Shown piece after piece: positions 34,840 to 45,129 of a stretch of DNA of 64,000 nt. This DNA comes from Tunturibacter gelidoferens. Its GTDB lineage: Bacteria > Acidobacteriota > Terriglobia > Terriglobales > Acidobacteriaceae. The stretch spans positions 1,488,001 to 1,552,000 of the forward strand of contig NZ_CP132938.1 in assembly GCF_040358255.1 (NCBI RefSeq). Direction: 5' to 3'. The position numbers and the translations under genes are program-made. Every line of letters begins with the position of its first letter. The stretch's first letter is position 1. The notes beneath the pieces are model-generated. The model ran no database searches. It was given only the letters and a program-made list of their open reading frames with translations, and had not been told where the DNA came from.

Positions 34840-35838
34840 TCAAGCGAGCGAAGCAAGGGTTTTTTTGAGGGAGGCGGAGTCTTCGACGTGGGAGGTTTTT
34901 TGGGTGCGGTCGATTTGGCGCATCAGGCCGGAGAGGACCTTGCTGGGGCCTACTTCGATGAAGTGGGTTGCGCCCTGGGCAATGAGGAGCTGGATGCACT
35001 CGACCCAGCGGACGGAGCCGGTGACCTGGCGGATGAGGCAGTCGGGGACGTCGGTGCGGCTGGTGAGGAGGCGGGCGTCGACGTTGGCGGCGACGGGGAA
35101 GGCGGGGTCGTTGAAGGTGACGGTTTTGAGGTCGGCGGCGAGGGCGTCCTGCGCGGGCTGCATGAGGGCGCAGTGGAAGGGAGCGCTGACGTGGAGGATG
35201 ACGGTGCGCTTGGCTCCGGCGGCCTTGCAGAGGTCGGCGGCGAGATGAACGGCTCCGGAGGCTCCTGAGATGACGGTCTGGTCGGGGGAGTTGAGATTGG
35301 CGGGGGAGACAACGGCCAGATTCGCGTTGAAGGTTTTGGCGTCGGGCATGGTGGGGAGCGGGGTGAGCTGGTCGGTGACCTGGGAACAGACCTCGGAGAT
35401 GAGGGTTGAGGAGAGGCCCAGGATGGCGGCCATGGCGCCTTCTCCGGCGGGGACGGCCTGCTGCATGTAACGGCCACGGGATCGGACAGTGCGGACGGCG
35501 TCGGCGAAGGAGAGGGTGCCGGCGGCAACGTGGGCGGAGTATTCGCCGAGGGAGTGACCGGCGGCGAAGGCGGGACCGGGGATGCCTTTTTCGGCAAGGA
35601 CTTCCGTAAAGACACGGGCGGCGGCTACGGAGGCGGTGAGGATGGCGGGCTGGGTGTGCTCGGTGAGTTTGAGCTGGTCTTCGGGGCCTTCGAAGATGAG
35701 TTTGGAGAGAGGGAAGGCGAGGGCCTCGTCGGCCTCGTCGAAGACGGCGCGGGCGGTGGGGAAGTTGTCGTGGAGATCACGGCCCATGCCGACGGTTTGT
35801 GAACCCTGGCCGGGGAAGAGGAAAGCTAGTTTAGTCAT
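34840..35838 (-). CDS. fabD: Malonyl-CoA:ACP transacylase
   Basis: A 332-residue FabD that loads malonyl from CoA onto acyl carrier protein to start fatty-acid elongation. The opening LAFLFPGQGSQTVGMG and the nucleophile motif AAGHSLGEYSA (Ser 96) are intact. The catalytic His occurs in VSAPFHCALMQPA, and the VEVGPSKVLSGLMRQI end is typical. Other fab genes are not in the window, which is unusual because fabD often sits with fabH, fabG and acpP. The 20-residue C-terminal tail after the conserved core is Ser/Lys-rich. Confidence 0.96.
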   Translation of the reverse strand: MTKLAFLFPGQGSQTVGMGRDLHDNFPTARAVFDEADEALAFPLSKLIFEGPEDQLKLTEHTQPAILTASVAAARVFTEVLAEKGIPGPAFAAGHSLGEYSAHVAAGTLSFADAVRTVRSRGRYMQQAVPAGEGAMAAILGLSSTLISEVCSQVTDQLTPLPTMPDAKTFNANLAVVSPANLNSPDQTVISGASGAVHLAADLCKAAGAKRTVILHVSAPFHCALMQPAQDALAADLKTVTFNDPAFPVAANVDARLLTSRTDVPDCLIRQVTGSVRWVECIQLLIAQGATHFIEVGPSKVLSGLMRQIDRTQKTSHVEDSASLKKTLASLA

Positions 35839-35969
35839 CGTGATTATCGTAAATCAGGGTGCAGATTATTCGCTTTATTGCAATTAGGGCTTATGTGCGC
35901 TGGAACACAACTATTTCGGTGCCAATCTCCGTTCGCGAGTATCTGAATAGATGGCGGAAGGAAAAAGTT

Positions 35970-36407
35970 ATGTTCAAGAAAATTGCGGTGGCATTTGATG
36001 AGTCGCCCGAGGCTGGCAGGGCGTTTCATTCTGCGTTGGATCTGGCGAAGTTCAGTTCGGCGACGCTTCATCTGATAACGGTGATTGAAGGCTTTCCGGC
36101 GTATATGAGCTACGTTGCGTCGGTGGCTCCTGATGTGCCTTTGTTGTTGAAGAATGAGAAACGGAGTTTTTATTCGGACTTGCAGGGTAAGGCGAGGGCG
36201 GAGGCTGATCGGGCCGGGGTCAGTCTTTTTCTGGAGCTGACCGAAGGAGATGTTGTCGGCGAGTTGTTACGTTTGATCGAGGGGATCAGGCCTGACCTGC
36301 TGGCGATTGGGCTTCGCCATGACCATGGCATAGCGGGCCGCCTGATGGGTGGGACGGCGCATCAGATTGCGGCCCATGCGAAGTGCAACCTGCTGGGGGT
36401 TCACTGA
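35970..36407 (+). CDS. Universal stress protein (UspA family)
   Basis: A 145-residue single-domain Usp. The ATG at 35970 is chosen because GGAAGGA lies 7 bases upstream and because MFKKIAVAFDESPEAGRAF is the standard first strand; the open frame extends further upstream without a site. The C-terminal nucleotide-binding pattern is present in the variant form IGLRHDHGIAGRLMGGTAHQ, close to the G-x2-G-x9-G-S/T motif of ATP-binding members. Expression during starvation or stress is expected from the family. It is divergent from fabD. Confidence 0.88.
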   Translation: MFKKIAVAFDESPEAGRAFHSALDLAKFSSATLHLITVIEGFPAYMSYVASVAPDVPLLLKNEKRSFYSDLQGKARAEADRAGVSLFLELTEGDVVGELLRLIEGIRPDLLAIGLRHDHGIAGRLMGGTAHQIAAHAKCNLLGVH

Positions 36408-36517
36408 AGGGATTGTGGGGTTGCGGGGGTCGGCAGGGTGTGAGTGTGGCTTGGCAATGAGTGAAGAGGTTGGAGGAAAGGGACCTGCGGTTTGGGTGGG
36501 GCGGAGTTCGTCGGGAT

Positions 36518-36542
36518 CCTTCGCTGCACTCAGGATGACAGC
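36518..36542 (+). repeat. Dispersed intergenic repeat, copy 1
   Basis: A 25-base unit that begins CCTTCGCTGC and continues CTCAGGATGACAGC after one variable base (A). It recurs at 37951-37975 in the same orientation with two differences. Both copies are intergenic. Confidence 0.75.
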
Positions 36543-36574
36543 AAGGGGCTGATACGAATTTCAGACTCAGGAGA

Positions 36575-36859
36575 CTAGATGCCGAGGCCGAAGTCTACGT
36601 CCTGCTCGTCGCCGGAGTGGGCGTAGAAGTCGTAGGGGGTGCGGCGGTTGAACTTGTAGCGCTGGCGTAGCTCGCGGCCAACAAAGAGGCCCAGAGCTAC
36701 GGCACCGAGGCCGGCGGAGATCCAGCCTACGGTCTTGATGAGGGTCGATTCTGCGTCACCCTCATCCTCTCGCGCGAGGCGGGGGAAGGGGAGCGGAGCG
36801 GTGACGGGGACGTCCTCGGATTGAGAGTCTTCAGGCCTCGATTTGGAGCGGAACATCAT
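36575..36859 (-). CDS. Small single-pass membrane protein
   Basis: A 94-residue product from the ATG at 36859 (a second ATG follows immediately). One membrane segment, VGWISAGLGAVALGLFVG, lies in the middle. A charged Arg-rich stretch follows, then an acidic tail DFYAHSGDEQDVDFG. The N-terminal third is Ser/Pro/Arg-rich and probably cytoplasmic and disordered. No family recognised. Confidence 0.6.
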   Translation of the reverse strand: MMFRSKSRPEDSQSEDVPVTAPLPFPRLAREDEGDAESTLIKTVGWISAGLGAVALGLFVGRELRQRYKFNRRTPYDFYAHSGDEQDVDFGLGI

Positions 36860-36984
36860 GCTTTGAATGATATCGCAGGTTCGTCGGTGGTTGAGAGAAC
36901 CGGCGGTTGAGAGGTGCTGCTTCAGTGGCATTGACTGATTGGACGCCTTTGGGCGAATAAAGTTGCTGCAAGTGGTGGGTTGGG

Positions 36985-37147
36985 GGCAAAAGCAACAGAA
37001 GGCAATGGCAACGGCAAAAGGAACCGCAGCGGCAACGGCAAAAGCAACCGCAGATCCCCTTCGGGGATGACAACAAGAACTGCAACCGCAACTGCAACGG
37101 GCAACTGTAACGGCGGCGGCTACGATGGCGGCAACGCGGTTGGCGGT
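36985..37147. repeat. Low-complexity GGCAAC/CAACCG tract
   Basis: About 160 bases made of degenerate repeats of words such as GGCAACGGCAAAAG, GCAACCGCA and CTGCAACGGG. A perfect small palindrome, ATCCCCTTCGGGGAT, lies at 37054-37068. No credible gene. Part of a 350-bp gap between the small membrane-protein gene and the DUF4230 gene. A shorter related tract (CTGCAACCGCAACGAC) is near 37999. Confidence 0.75.
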
Positions 37148-37211
37148 AGGGGGTTTTAGGAGACGTCGACGTGGTTGACGCAGAGCGCGCTTCGATCTTG
37201 AGTGGCTTGGG

Positions 37212-37871
37212 TTAGGTGACGTCGACCTGGTGGAAGCCGAGGCTGTAGAGCAGGGTGGTGACGGTGGCGCGGCCGTTCTTGCGGGCGGTGTCGAGGATGC
37301 CGTCGGCGAGGGCGGACTGCTGGAGCTGCTGCTCGGCCTTGGCGCGGGTGTCGGACTCGAGGTTCTGGTCGACGGGAACGAGGAGGCCGGTGGAGCGGGC
37401 GTAGACGCGGGTGTGCTGGTTGTCGAGGGTGGTGACGAAGAGTTGAGAGGCGGGGAGGGTGACGTGAATGGATTGGCCGTTGTTGTCGATGCGGACGTCT
37501 TCGGGTTTTAGTTGCGAGAGATCGATGCCGGCTATGGACTGACCGTGGACGACGAGGAGGAGGCGATCTCCGGCGAGGAGGTCTGGGAGGACGGTGCTGG
37601 ATTTGGAGCCTTCGACTACGGTGTCGATGGAATAGACGACGGTTTCGAGGCGGTTGAGACGCTGAATGCGCTGGACTACGGCGGGAACGGAGGTGTCGAA
37701 GGTGGTGGTGCGGCCGGTGATGGCGGTTGCGGCGCGGGCGAAGATGCCGGTGGTTGCGTGGCGCAGGAACACGGCCAGGGCGGCTGCGCCAAGGATCAAC
37801 GAGAGCAGGACGACGAAGAAGGTGCCGGAGGATCTGCGTTCTGAACCGTATGAGCCGTATTGGGTAGTCAT
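37212..37871 (-). CDS. DUF4230 membrane-anchored protein
   Basis: A 219-residue protein with one N-terminal membrane helix (FFVVLLSLILGAAALAVFL). The extracytoplasmic part matches the DUF4230 pattern: VQRIQRLNRLETVVYSIDTVVEG, LLLVVHGQSIAGIDLSQL, then VTLPASQLF and a helical segment AEQQLQQSALADGILDTARKN. The function of the family is unknown. Thr-rich patches occur near residues 45-55. Confidence 0.85.
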   Translation of the reverse strand: MTTQYGSYGSERRSSGTFFVVLLSLILGAAALAVFLRHATTGIFARAATAITGRTTTFDTSVPAVVQRIQRLNRLETVVYSIDTVVEGSKSSTVLPDLLAGDRLLLVVHGQSIAGIDLSQLKPEDVRIDNNGQSIHVTLPASQLFVTTLDNQHTRVYARSTGLLVPVDQNLESDTRAKAEQQLQQSALADGILDTARKNGRATVTTLLYSLGFHQVDVT

Positions 37872-37950
37872 GTTGTTTGGATGCTACTACGTGGGGTGGT
37901 AACTATTGGCGGGTGAGGGGATGATTGGCGAGAGCAGAACATACCAGGAC

Positions 37951-37975
37951 CCTTCGCTGCGCTCAGGATGACGGC
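37951..37975 (+). repeat. Dispersed intergenic repeat, copy 2
   Basis: Matches the unit at 36518-36542: CCTTCGCTGC, a variable base (here G), then CTCAGGATGACGGC. Located between the DUF4230 gene and the DPP IV gene. Confidence 0.75.
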
Positions 37976-38046
37976 TAAAAAACTGAAGCACGACTACCTG
38001 CAACCGCAACGACAATGTAACTGCGATCTCAGCGGTTGGGGTGGGG

Positions 38047-40284
38047 TCAGGGTTTTAGGTAGGTTTCGAAGTGCCAGAGGATGCGGTTGAAGAGCTCGTC
38101 GCGGGCCGTGGGGCCGGCGATAGAGTGAGTTTTGCGGGGGAAGAGCTGGAGGTCGTAGGGGATGCCGGCTTCGATGAGGGGCTGGATGAATTGGATCGTG
38201 TTGGCCATGTGGACGTTGTCGTCGCCGGTACCCTGGGCTATGAGGAGATGGCCTTTGAGCTTGGCGGCGTTGGTGGTGGGGGAGTCGTCTTTGTAGGTGG
38301 CGGCGTTGTCGGAGGGGAGGCCGAGGTAGCGCTCGGTGTAGATGGAGTCGTAGTTGCGCCAGTCGGTGACGGGGGCTACGGCTACGCCGGCGCGGATGCG
38401 GTCGGTGTGGGTCATGGTGTAGAGGGTGAAGGTGCCGCCCCAGCTCCAGCCCCACCAACCGATGCGCTTGGGGTCGAGTTGCGGATATTGGGTGAGGATC
38501 TGGTCGAGCGCGGCCATCTGGTCGGCGAACTGGACGGGGCCGAAGTTGCGGTAGGCGGCCTGCTGGAAGTCGCGTCCGCGGCCTCCGCTGCCGCGGGTGT
38601 CGATGTCGAGGATCGCGAAGCCGTGCTGGGCGAGGAGCTCGTTGAAGATCTGGGTGGCGCTCCATGAGTTGCGGATGCTGCTTTCGGGGGTGGGTCCGTT
38701 ATAGGGGTTGAGGATGAGGGGAATGGAGACGGATGTGGGAGTTGTCGAGGACGGAAGGGTGAGACGGCCGTAGAGCTTGGTCTTTCCGTCGGCGGCGGTG
38801 ACGGAGACGATGTCACTGGTGACGGTTTTGGCGGGAGGAAGGGGTTTCGACTTCCAGATGGGAGAGCAGTTTCGAGTGACGTTGCAGAGGCTGATGACGG
38901 GCGGGGTGATGGCGTCGCTGTAGTAGTCGCTGAAGTGGGCGCCGTCTGGAGAGGTCTTTGTGCCGTGAGTGCCGCGACCCGCGGTGAGCTGATCTTTTGA
39001 GCTGCCATCGAGTTTGATAGACCAGAGATTGTCTTCGAGTGGGGAGCTTTCGTTGGAGGTGTAGAAGACGGTGTTGGATTTCTGGTCGATGCTGTTGACG
39101 TACTCGACTTCGTAGTCGCCCTGGGTGAGTTGGCGGGTGAGGGTGGCGTCGGCGGCGAGGGGATGGTGTTCGTCGAAGCTGTAGAGGTAGAGGTGGGTGT
39201 GGCCGTCGCGCCAGCTTTCGACGAGGAAGCGGCCGCCGGAGAGGATGTTGAGGTCAGTGCTGAAGTCGAGATACTTGGCGTCGTTGTCGGTGTAGACGAG
39301 GCGGGTTTTGCCGGAGCGAGTGTCGGCGAAGTAAAGATTGAGGTGCTGCTGGTCGCGGGTGAGGACCTCGAGATAGATGGTGTTGGGGTCGACCCAGCCG
39401 AAGCGGGGGATGTAGTCGTTGTTGGGGCTGAAGGGGACTTCGATGAATTTGGTCTTGCCGCCTTTGGCGGAGACGATGCCGACGCGGACGGCGGGATTGG
39501 GGTCGCCGGGCTGGGGGTAGCGCTGGTTGTCGATGGTGGCGTGGGTGGGGATCCAGTCGTTGATGGGGTACTGGGGGACCTTGGCCTCGTTCATCTGGAG
39601 GTAGGCGATGGATTTGGAGTCGGGTGACCAGAAGTAGTTGCTGCGGACGTCGAGCTCTTCGAGGTAGACCCAGTCGACTTCGCCGTTGAGGAGAGTGTCT
39701 GTGGTGTCGCGGGTGAGGGCAGTCTCTTTGCCGGTGCTGGCGACGGGGTGGACGTAGAGGTTGTGATTGTGGAGGTAGGAGACGGATTTTGCGTCGGGGG
39801 AGAATTTGGGGTCGTCGCCGGAGCCCTCGTGAGTGTCGACTATCATGGTGCCGTTGCCTGCGGCGATGTCGTAGAGCCAGAGGCGACCACCGTTGTCGAG
39901 CAGGAGGTGTTTGGAGTCGGCGGCCCAGATGTAGGCGGACATGCCGTAACGGGCGCGATGGTCAGCGTCTTTCTCGTTGACGTCGGCGGCGGAGAGTTTG
40001 CTGAGCTGCTCGGCTGTGGCGAGGACGCTGGCGTGGCCTGTGGCGGCGTCAATTTGGATGATGTCGCCTGCCTTGCCGGGGGTGCTTGCTTCGGGTTCAT
40101 CGACGATGAAGGTGAGGAGCTTGCCGTCGGGGCTCCAGTCGATTCCGTGGGGAGCGCGGCCGGTGAGGTTTTTGTTCGCGTCGGCGATGGTGCGGATGCC
40201 GGGATCGGTGGTGGTGGGAGTCTGAGCTATGGCGCAAGAGGCCGAAAGGCCGAAGAGGAGAGCAACTCGCAAAGAGACGGGCAT
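38047..40284 (-). CDS. Secreted dipeptidyl peptidase IV-type (S9B) serine peptidase
   Basis: About 745 residues from the ATG at 40284, beginning a signal peptide MPVSLRVALLFGLSASCAIAQ. An N-terminal beta-propeller of WD-like blades (HGIDWSPDGKLLTFI, YIWAADSKHLLLDN and similar) is followed by an alpha/beta-hydrolase peptidase domain. The nucleophile elbow is GWSWGGTF; the Asp lies in QGTGDDNVH and the His in KTHSIAG. DPP IV enzymes cut X-Pro or X-Ala dipeptides off peptides. It would act in the periplasm or outside the cell. The propeller's double-Glu motif can be seen in VDWVYLEELDVR. Confidence 0.92.
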   Translation of the reverse strand: MPVSLRVALLFGLSASCAIAQTPTTTDPGIRTIADANKNLTGRAPHGIDWSPDGKLLTFIVDEPEASTPGKAGDIIQIDAATGHASVLATAEQLSKLSAADVNEKDADHRARYGMSAYIWAADSKHLLLDNGGRLWLYDIAAGNGTMIVDTHEGSGDDPKFSPDAKSVSYLHNHNLYVHPVASTGKETALTRDTTDTLLNGEVDWVYLEELDVRSNYFWSPDSKSIAYLQMNEAKVPQYPINDWIPTHATIDNQRYPQPGDPNPAVRVGIVSAKGGKTKFIEVPFSPNNDYIPRFGWVDPNTIYLEVLTRDQQHLNLYFADTRSGKTRLVYTDNDAKYLDFSTDLNILSGGRFLVESWRDGHTHLYLYSFDEHHPLAADATLTRQLTQGDYEVEYVNSIDQKSNTVFYTSNESSPLEDNLWSIKLDGSSKDQLTAGRGTHGTKTSPDGAHFSDYYSDAITPPVISLCNVTRNCSPIWKSKPLPPAKTVTSDIVSVTAADGKTKLYGRLTLPSSTTPTSVSIPLILNPYNGPTPESSIRNSWSATQIFNELLAQHGFAILDIDTRGSGGRGRDFQQAAYRNFGPVQFADQMAALDQILTQYPQLDPKRIGWWGWSWGGTFTLYTMTHTDRIRAGVAVAPVTDWRNYDSIYTERYLGLPSDNAATYKDDSPTTNAAKLKGHLLIAQGTGDDNVHMANTIQFIQPLIEAGIPYDLQLFPRKTHSIAGPTARDELFNRILWHFETYLKP

Positions 40285-40386
40285 GATTGCGACAAGTCTA
40301 CAGACATGGGAGCAGCAGGCCAAACCTGATTTGATTTGGTAAGTGGGTCAACTTGCAATGCACGTACTCCAAGCTTGTAGGACTTT

Positions 40387-40414
40387 CTCTTGCCTCTTGC
40401 CTCTTGCCTCTTGC
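40387..40414. repeat. Tandem heptanucleotide repeat (CTCTTGC x4)
   Basis: Four perfect head-to-tail copies of CTCTTGC, with a degenerate partial copy after them. It is intergenic, about 30 bp upstream of the small membrane-protein gene and about 100 bp from the DPP IV gene start. Confidence 0.9.
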
Positions 40415-40445
40415 TCCTCTGCTGAGAGCCTGAGATCATGTCTCC

Positions 40446-40688
40446 ATGCCCTCAGGAGGAATTGATCACTACTCCTATCTCATCGATAAGCGACATCGGC
40501 CTCTGCTTATCGGGATTTTCTTATTGCTACTTGCAGTTGCAGAAACGCTGACAGGACAAAGCCTAGCGGGCTATGGTCGGACGGTCACCCGTGCAGAAAA
40601 TCCTAATCAGTTCTGGTGGAGCGTCGGAATTTCGTGTGCCGCTGGCCTCTTAGGTATCGCCATCTTTCTCTATCAGAATTCAAACTGA
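40446..40688 (+). CDS. Small two-helix membrane protein
   Basis: An 80-residue product with two hydrophobic segments, LLIGIFLLLLAVAETLTG and WWSVGISCAAGLLGIAIFLY, and a charged N-terminus. The ATG is preceded by a weak site. No family recognised. The tandem heptamer array sits just upstream and could vary promoter spacing. Confidence 0.6.
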   Translation: MPSGGIDHYSYLIDKRHRPLLIGIFLLLLAVAETLTGQSLAGYGRTVTRAENPNQFWWSVGISCAAGLLGIAIFLYQNSN

Positions 40689-40745
40689 TTCAGCAACTCT
40701 GATTGCAAAGAAGAGCGAAGCCCTCGGGAGTGATTCGTTGTCTTA

Positions 40746-42503
<1,758 letters not shown>

Positions 42504-42543
42504 TCATGGCCTCGTCGGCGGCCGGCGTGCTCTTGTTCTGCTT

Positions 42544-43698
42544 TCAGGGGATGGGGTTTTTTGGGACTCCGCGCGAGATTTTTTTGATCAGGAACTCCTG
42601 GATGAGAGAGGAGGCCGCGCCTGAGGCCGTGTCGATGAGCGCGTTCCTGATCGTGAGTCCTGCACCGTTGCGATCGCTGGCTGGGTAATAAAGGTTCGAA
42701 AGGCCAGCAGAGGCGAAGTTGCCCAGGATGAAGGAGTAGTTTGGCTGCCAGTGGCCATTGTCGCCTTTGCAGATGAAGGCAGTGGACATGGCGTAGAGCG
42801 CGCGGGAGCGAATGGTTCCGGTGCCCTTGTAGAAGTAGCGCGGGTCTTGGTGGAAGACCGACGGAAGGATTGCGTTGCCGATCATGTTGCCGATGAAGCC
42901 GTCGCCGTAGGAGGCCCCGAAGCGTCTGAAGTAGCCTGCTGTGCCCTGGCCGTAGCCGCTGAAGGTGTTCTGGGACTGCTCAACGCCAGCGATGATTGCA
43001 GGGATTGCGATGGATACGGGATCGTAGGCAGTCCTCCAGGCCAGGCGGAACTTCTGGCCGGAGCTGAGAGGGACTGCATCCCAGGTGTACGAGACGTAGA
43101 AGTTGGGGAAGACGCCGAGGACGCGCTGTTTTTCTTCGAGCGATACCTGCTCCTCGGCTATGTCGTGGCGTGTGAAGTTGACGTCGACGTTTGTCGTGGC
43201 GGAGGAGAGTTGCAGCATGATCGTCGGCAGCTCGTAGAGCTGGCCTTTTTGGAGGACAAGGGCGGAGGAGACCCAATTCGCAAAGCCGGTTGAGACGACC
43301 GCTATCTTGAAGGTGCCGGGGTTGACGTCGGTGAAGTTGAAGGAGCCGGTTGAGTCTGTCGCGATCGCGCGCTGGGGTCTCGAGTCGATGAACTGGATCG
43401 AGACGAGAGCGCCTTCAACCTGGGCTCCGCTGGGGTCTACTACGGTTCCTGTGATGCTGCCGGCGGATTGCTGGTCGGATAGGATGAAGTTTGCAGATTG
43501 CTGTTCGGGTGCGTCTGGTAGTTCGTCGTGAGCGGGGCTGAGTGTGGCGACCTGACGGGTTGTGCCTGGTGGGGTCGAGTTGATCGGATACGAGAATGGC
43601 GCGAGGTCGGATTGGAGGGGAAGCGTCTGCGCACGGGCATACGTACTGAACATCGCGCACAGCAGGGTGGTCAGGAGAAAGGGGCCCGTATTACGCAT
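42544..43698 (-). CDS. Exported protein with carboxypeptidase-regulatory-like domain
   Basis: About 384 residues. The start (ATG 43698; another at 43707) precedes a signal peptide, FLLTTLLCAMFSTYARAQ. Residues about 85-170 form a carboxypeptidase-regulatory-like beta-sandwich (SITGTVVDPSGAQVEGALVSI, TGSFNFTDVNPGTFKIAV), as in the TonB receptor. The C-terminal part is a mixed helix/aromatic region with SYTWDAVPLSSGQKFRLAW and a GFIGNMIGNAILPSVFHQ segment. The last third resembles acidobacterial outer-membrane-associated proteins of unknown role. No barrel-terminal aromatic motif is evident. Confidence 0.75.
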   Translation of the reverse strand: MRNTGPFLLTTLLCAMFSTYARAQTLPLQSDLAPFSYPINSTPPGTTRQVATLSPAHDELPDAPEQQSANFILSDQQSAGSITGTVVDPSGAQVEGALVSIQFIDSRPQRAIATDSTGSFNFTDVNPGTFKIAVVSTGFANWVSSALVLQKGQLYELPTIMLQLSSATTNVDVNFTRHDIAEEQVSLEEKQRVLGVFPNFYVSYTWDAVPLSSGQKFRLAWRTAYDPVSIAIPAIIAGVEQSQNTFSGYGQGTAGYFRRFGASYGDGFIGNMIGNAILPSVFHQDPRYFYKGTGTIRSRALYAMSTAFICKGDNGHWQPNYSFILGNFASAGLSNLYYPASDRNGAGLTIRNALIDTASGAASSLIQEFLIKKISRGVPKNPIP

Positions 43699-43947
43699 AA
43701 CGTGCATATCAGTTACGTTTCCAATTGTAGAGACCCACGCGGAATGTTTCATGGAAAGCATAGGGTGAGGAGCCGATTTCGCCGACCTGATTGATCTTGG
43801 TCGTTTGATGGTCGATCCCACAATCACCCATCGGTCCAATCACTCGGATCGTCTCGGACAGAATTCGTTGCAGCATTCGATTCAATATCACTCTTAGAGT
43901 TTGCAACAGTCGCACGGTTGCACCCCGGTTGATTTCGAATGACTTGC

Positions 43948-44619
43948 TCAGAGGGTGGTTCCGAGGGTGTTAATGTCTTTGGATTCAAGGACGGATCGAG
44001 GGAAGCCTTGTTTGGCCACCAGAAGCATGGCGCGGCCGACCTGCTCCGTGGTGCCGATCTGTTTGGGAAATATGCTTTTCATGACGGGGAGGATCGGTTT
44101 CAGGACGGAGTAAAAGACGCGGTACAACTTCGTCTTGGAGACGATGCCATGAAGTGGTTGAACGAATCCGATGCGGAACATGAATGCGGCTTTGAAGGGG
44201 AGCTTGAGGAGGTCGTTTTCGGTTCTGCCTTTGACGCGGGCCCACATGGTGGAACCGCGCTCGGTGCCGTCGGTTCCCGATCCTGAGACGTAGATGAAGG
44301 TCATGGAGGGGTTGAGCTTTGCAAGAGTTGTTGCAGCGGCGAGGGTGAGGTCGTGCGTGACGCGGGCGTATTGGGCCTCGGACATGCCCGAGGATGTGAC
44401 GCCCAGGCAGAAGAAACAGGCGTCGAAGCCGGTGAGGTCGGCTTCGATGGTGGAGTAATCGAAGAGATCGCTATGAACGAGTTCCCGGAGCTTGGGGTCA
44501 TGCTGGCCGGTGGGCGTGCGTCCGATGGTGAGGACCTGCTTTACGTCGGGGTCGAGGAGACACTCGCGGAGAGCGCCCTGACCGACCATGCCCGTTGCGC
44601 CGAAGATAATTACGTTCAT
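43948..44619 (-). CDS. NAD(P)-binding Rossmann-fold oxidoreductase (SDR-like)
   Basis: A 223-residue protein with the nucleotide-binding motif MNVIIFGATGMVGQGALREC at its very start, typical of atypical short-chain dehydrogenases/epimerases. The FIYVSGSGTDG strand holds the Ser position. The C-terminal half has ARVKGRTENDLLKLPFKAA, whose Lys replaces the classic YxxxK. No catalytic tyrosine in YxxxK is visible, so it is more likely an NAD(P)-binding sensor or a nucleoside-sugar-unrelated reductase. The function is unassigned. Confidence 0.85.
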   Translation of the reverse strand: MNVIIFGATGMVGQGALRECLLDPDVKQVLTIGRTPTGQHDPKLRELVHSDLFDYSTIEADLTGFDACFFCLGVTSSGMSEAQYARVTHDLTLAAATTLAKLNPSMTFIYVSGSGTDGTERGSTMWARVKGRTENDLLKLPFKAAFMFRIGFVQPLHGIVSKTKLYRVFYSVLKPILPVMKSIFPKQIGTTEQVGRAMLLVAKQGFPRSVLESKDINTLGTTL

Positions 44620-44960
44620 CCGTTTGCCTCAGTTCGAACATTGCATAGTTTTGGATCCGGCGCGATCGATCGACGGTATGTTGTGAAGAGTGTCGATGGT
44701 TCCATGCTACAGGCATGGTTGGAGGGACGCGGATTCGCTACTTAGGTGACTGCAGGACAGGGGAAGGGGGATTGAGGATGTTCGGCTTTGTGGCGCCAAG
44801 CCATCAGGAGATTGGTTTTGGCTGACAGGGCTGGGCTGATTTGAGCGGTCGCCCGATTTCCAGTCGTGGCCCATCGAGAAACAAGAGACTCCGAGGAGGA
44901 AGAGCGGCCTAGGTGACCGTTGGTCTTTATGGGGCCCGCACGTTGGTGCGGAAGGCTATT
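44620..44960. other. Intergenic, no gene seen
   Basis: About 340 bases before the duplicated segment. No supported gene. A 6-bp hairpin (CCGCAC/GTGCGG, 44936-44951) lies at the edge of the duplicated sequence; sequence like it (GGGGCCCG followed by GGGTGCGG) recurs near 46056. Confidence 0.4.
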
Positions 44961-44961
44961 T

Positions 44962-45027
44962 ATGTGGTACGAGCGCAAGGATGGGACGCTGACCGAATTG
45001 GAACCACATATGCTTCAGCATGACTAA
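44962..45027 (+). pseudogene. 3' stub of a membrane-protein gene
   Basis: The 21 codons ending at TAA encode MWYERKDGTLTE followed by LEPHMLQHD. This matches the tail of the intact gene at 47198-47692 (MWYERKDGTLTE then PAPHILQYD). The rest of that gene is missing here, so it is a remnant. Confidence 0.8.
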
Positions 45028-45129
45028 TTTCAAGCTCTAATTGCGAGAAGAGCTGTTTTTCGCTGTCGGTCCATCTGACGGTTAACGTATAACTGAGAGA
45101 GATGGCCGGTCGCGTCCTGCGGAATTTAA

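Noticed and set aside
36985..37147. Repeat tract considered as a CRISPR array
   Set aside because: No regular repeat-spacer spacing and no cas genes.
40387..40414. Heptamer array considered as a CRISPR or recombination site
   Set aside because: Units are contiguous with no spacers and no partner copy was seen.
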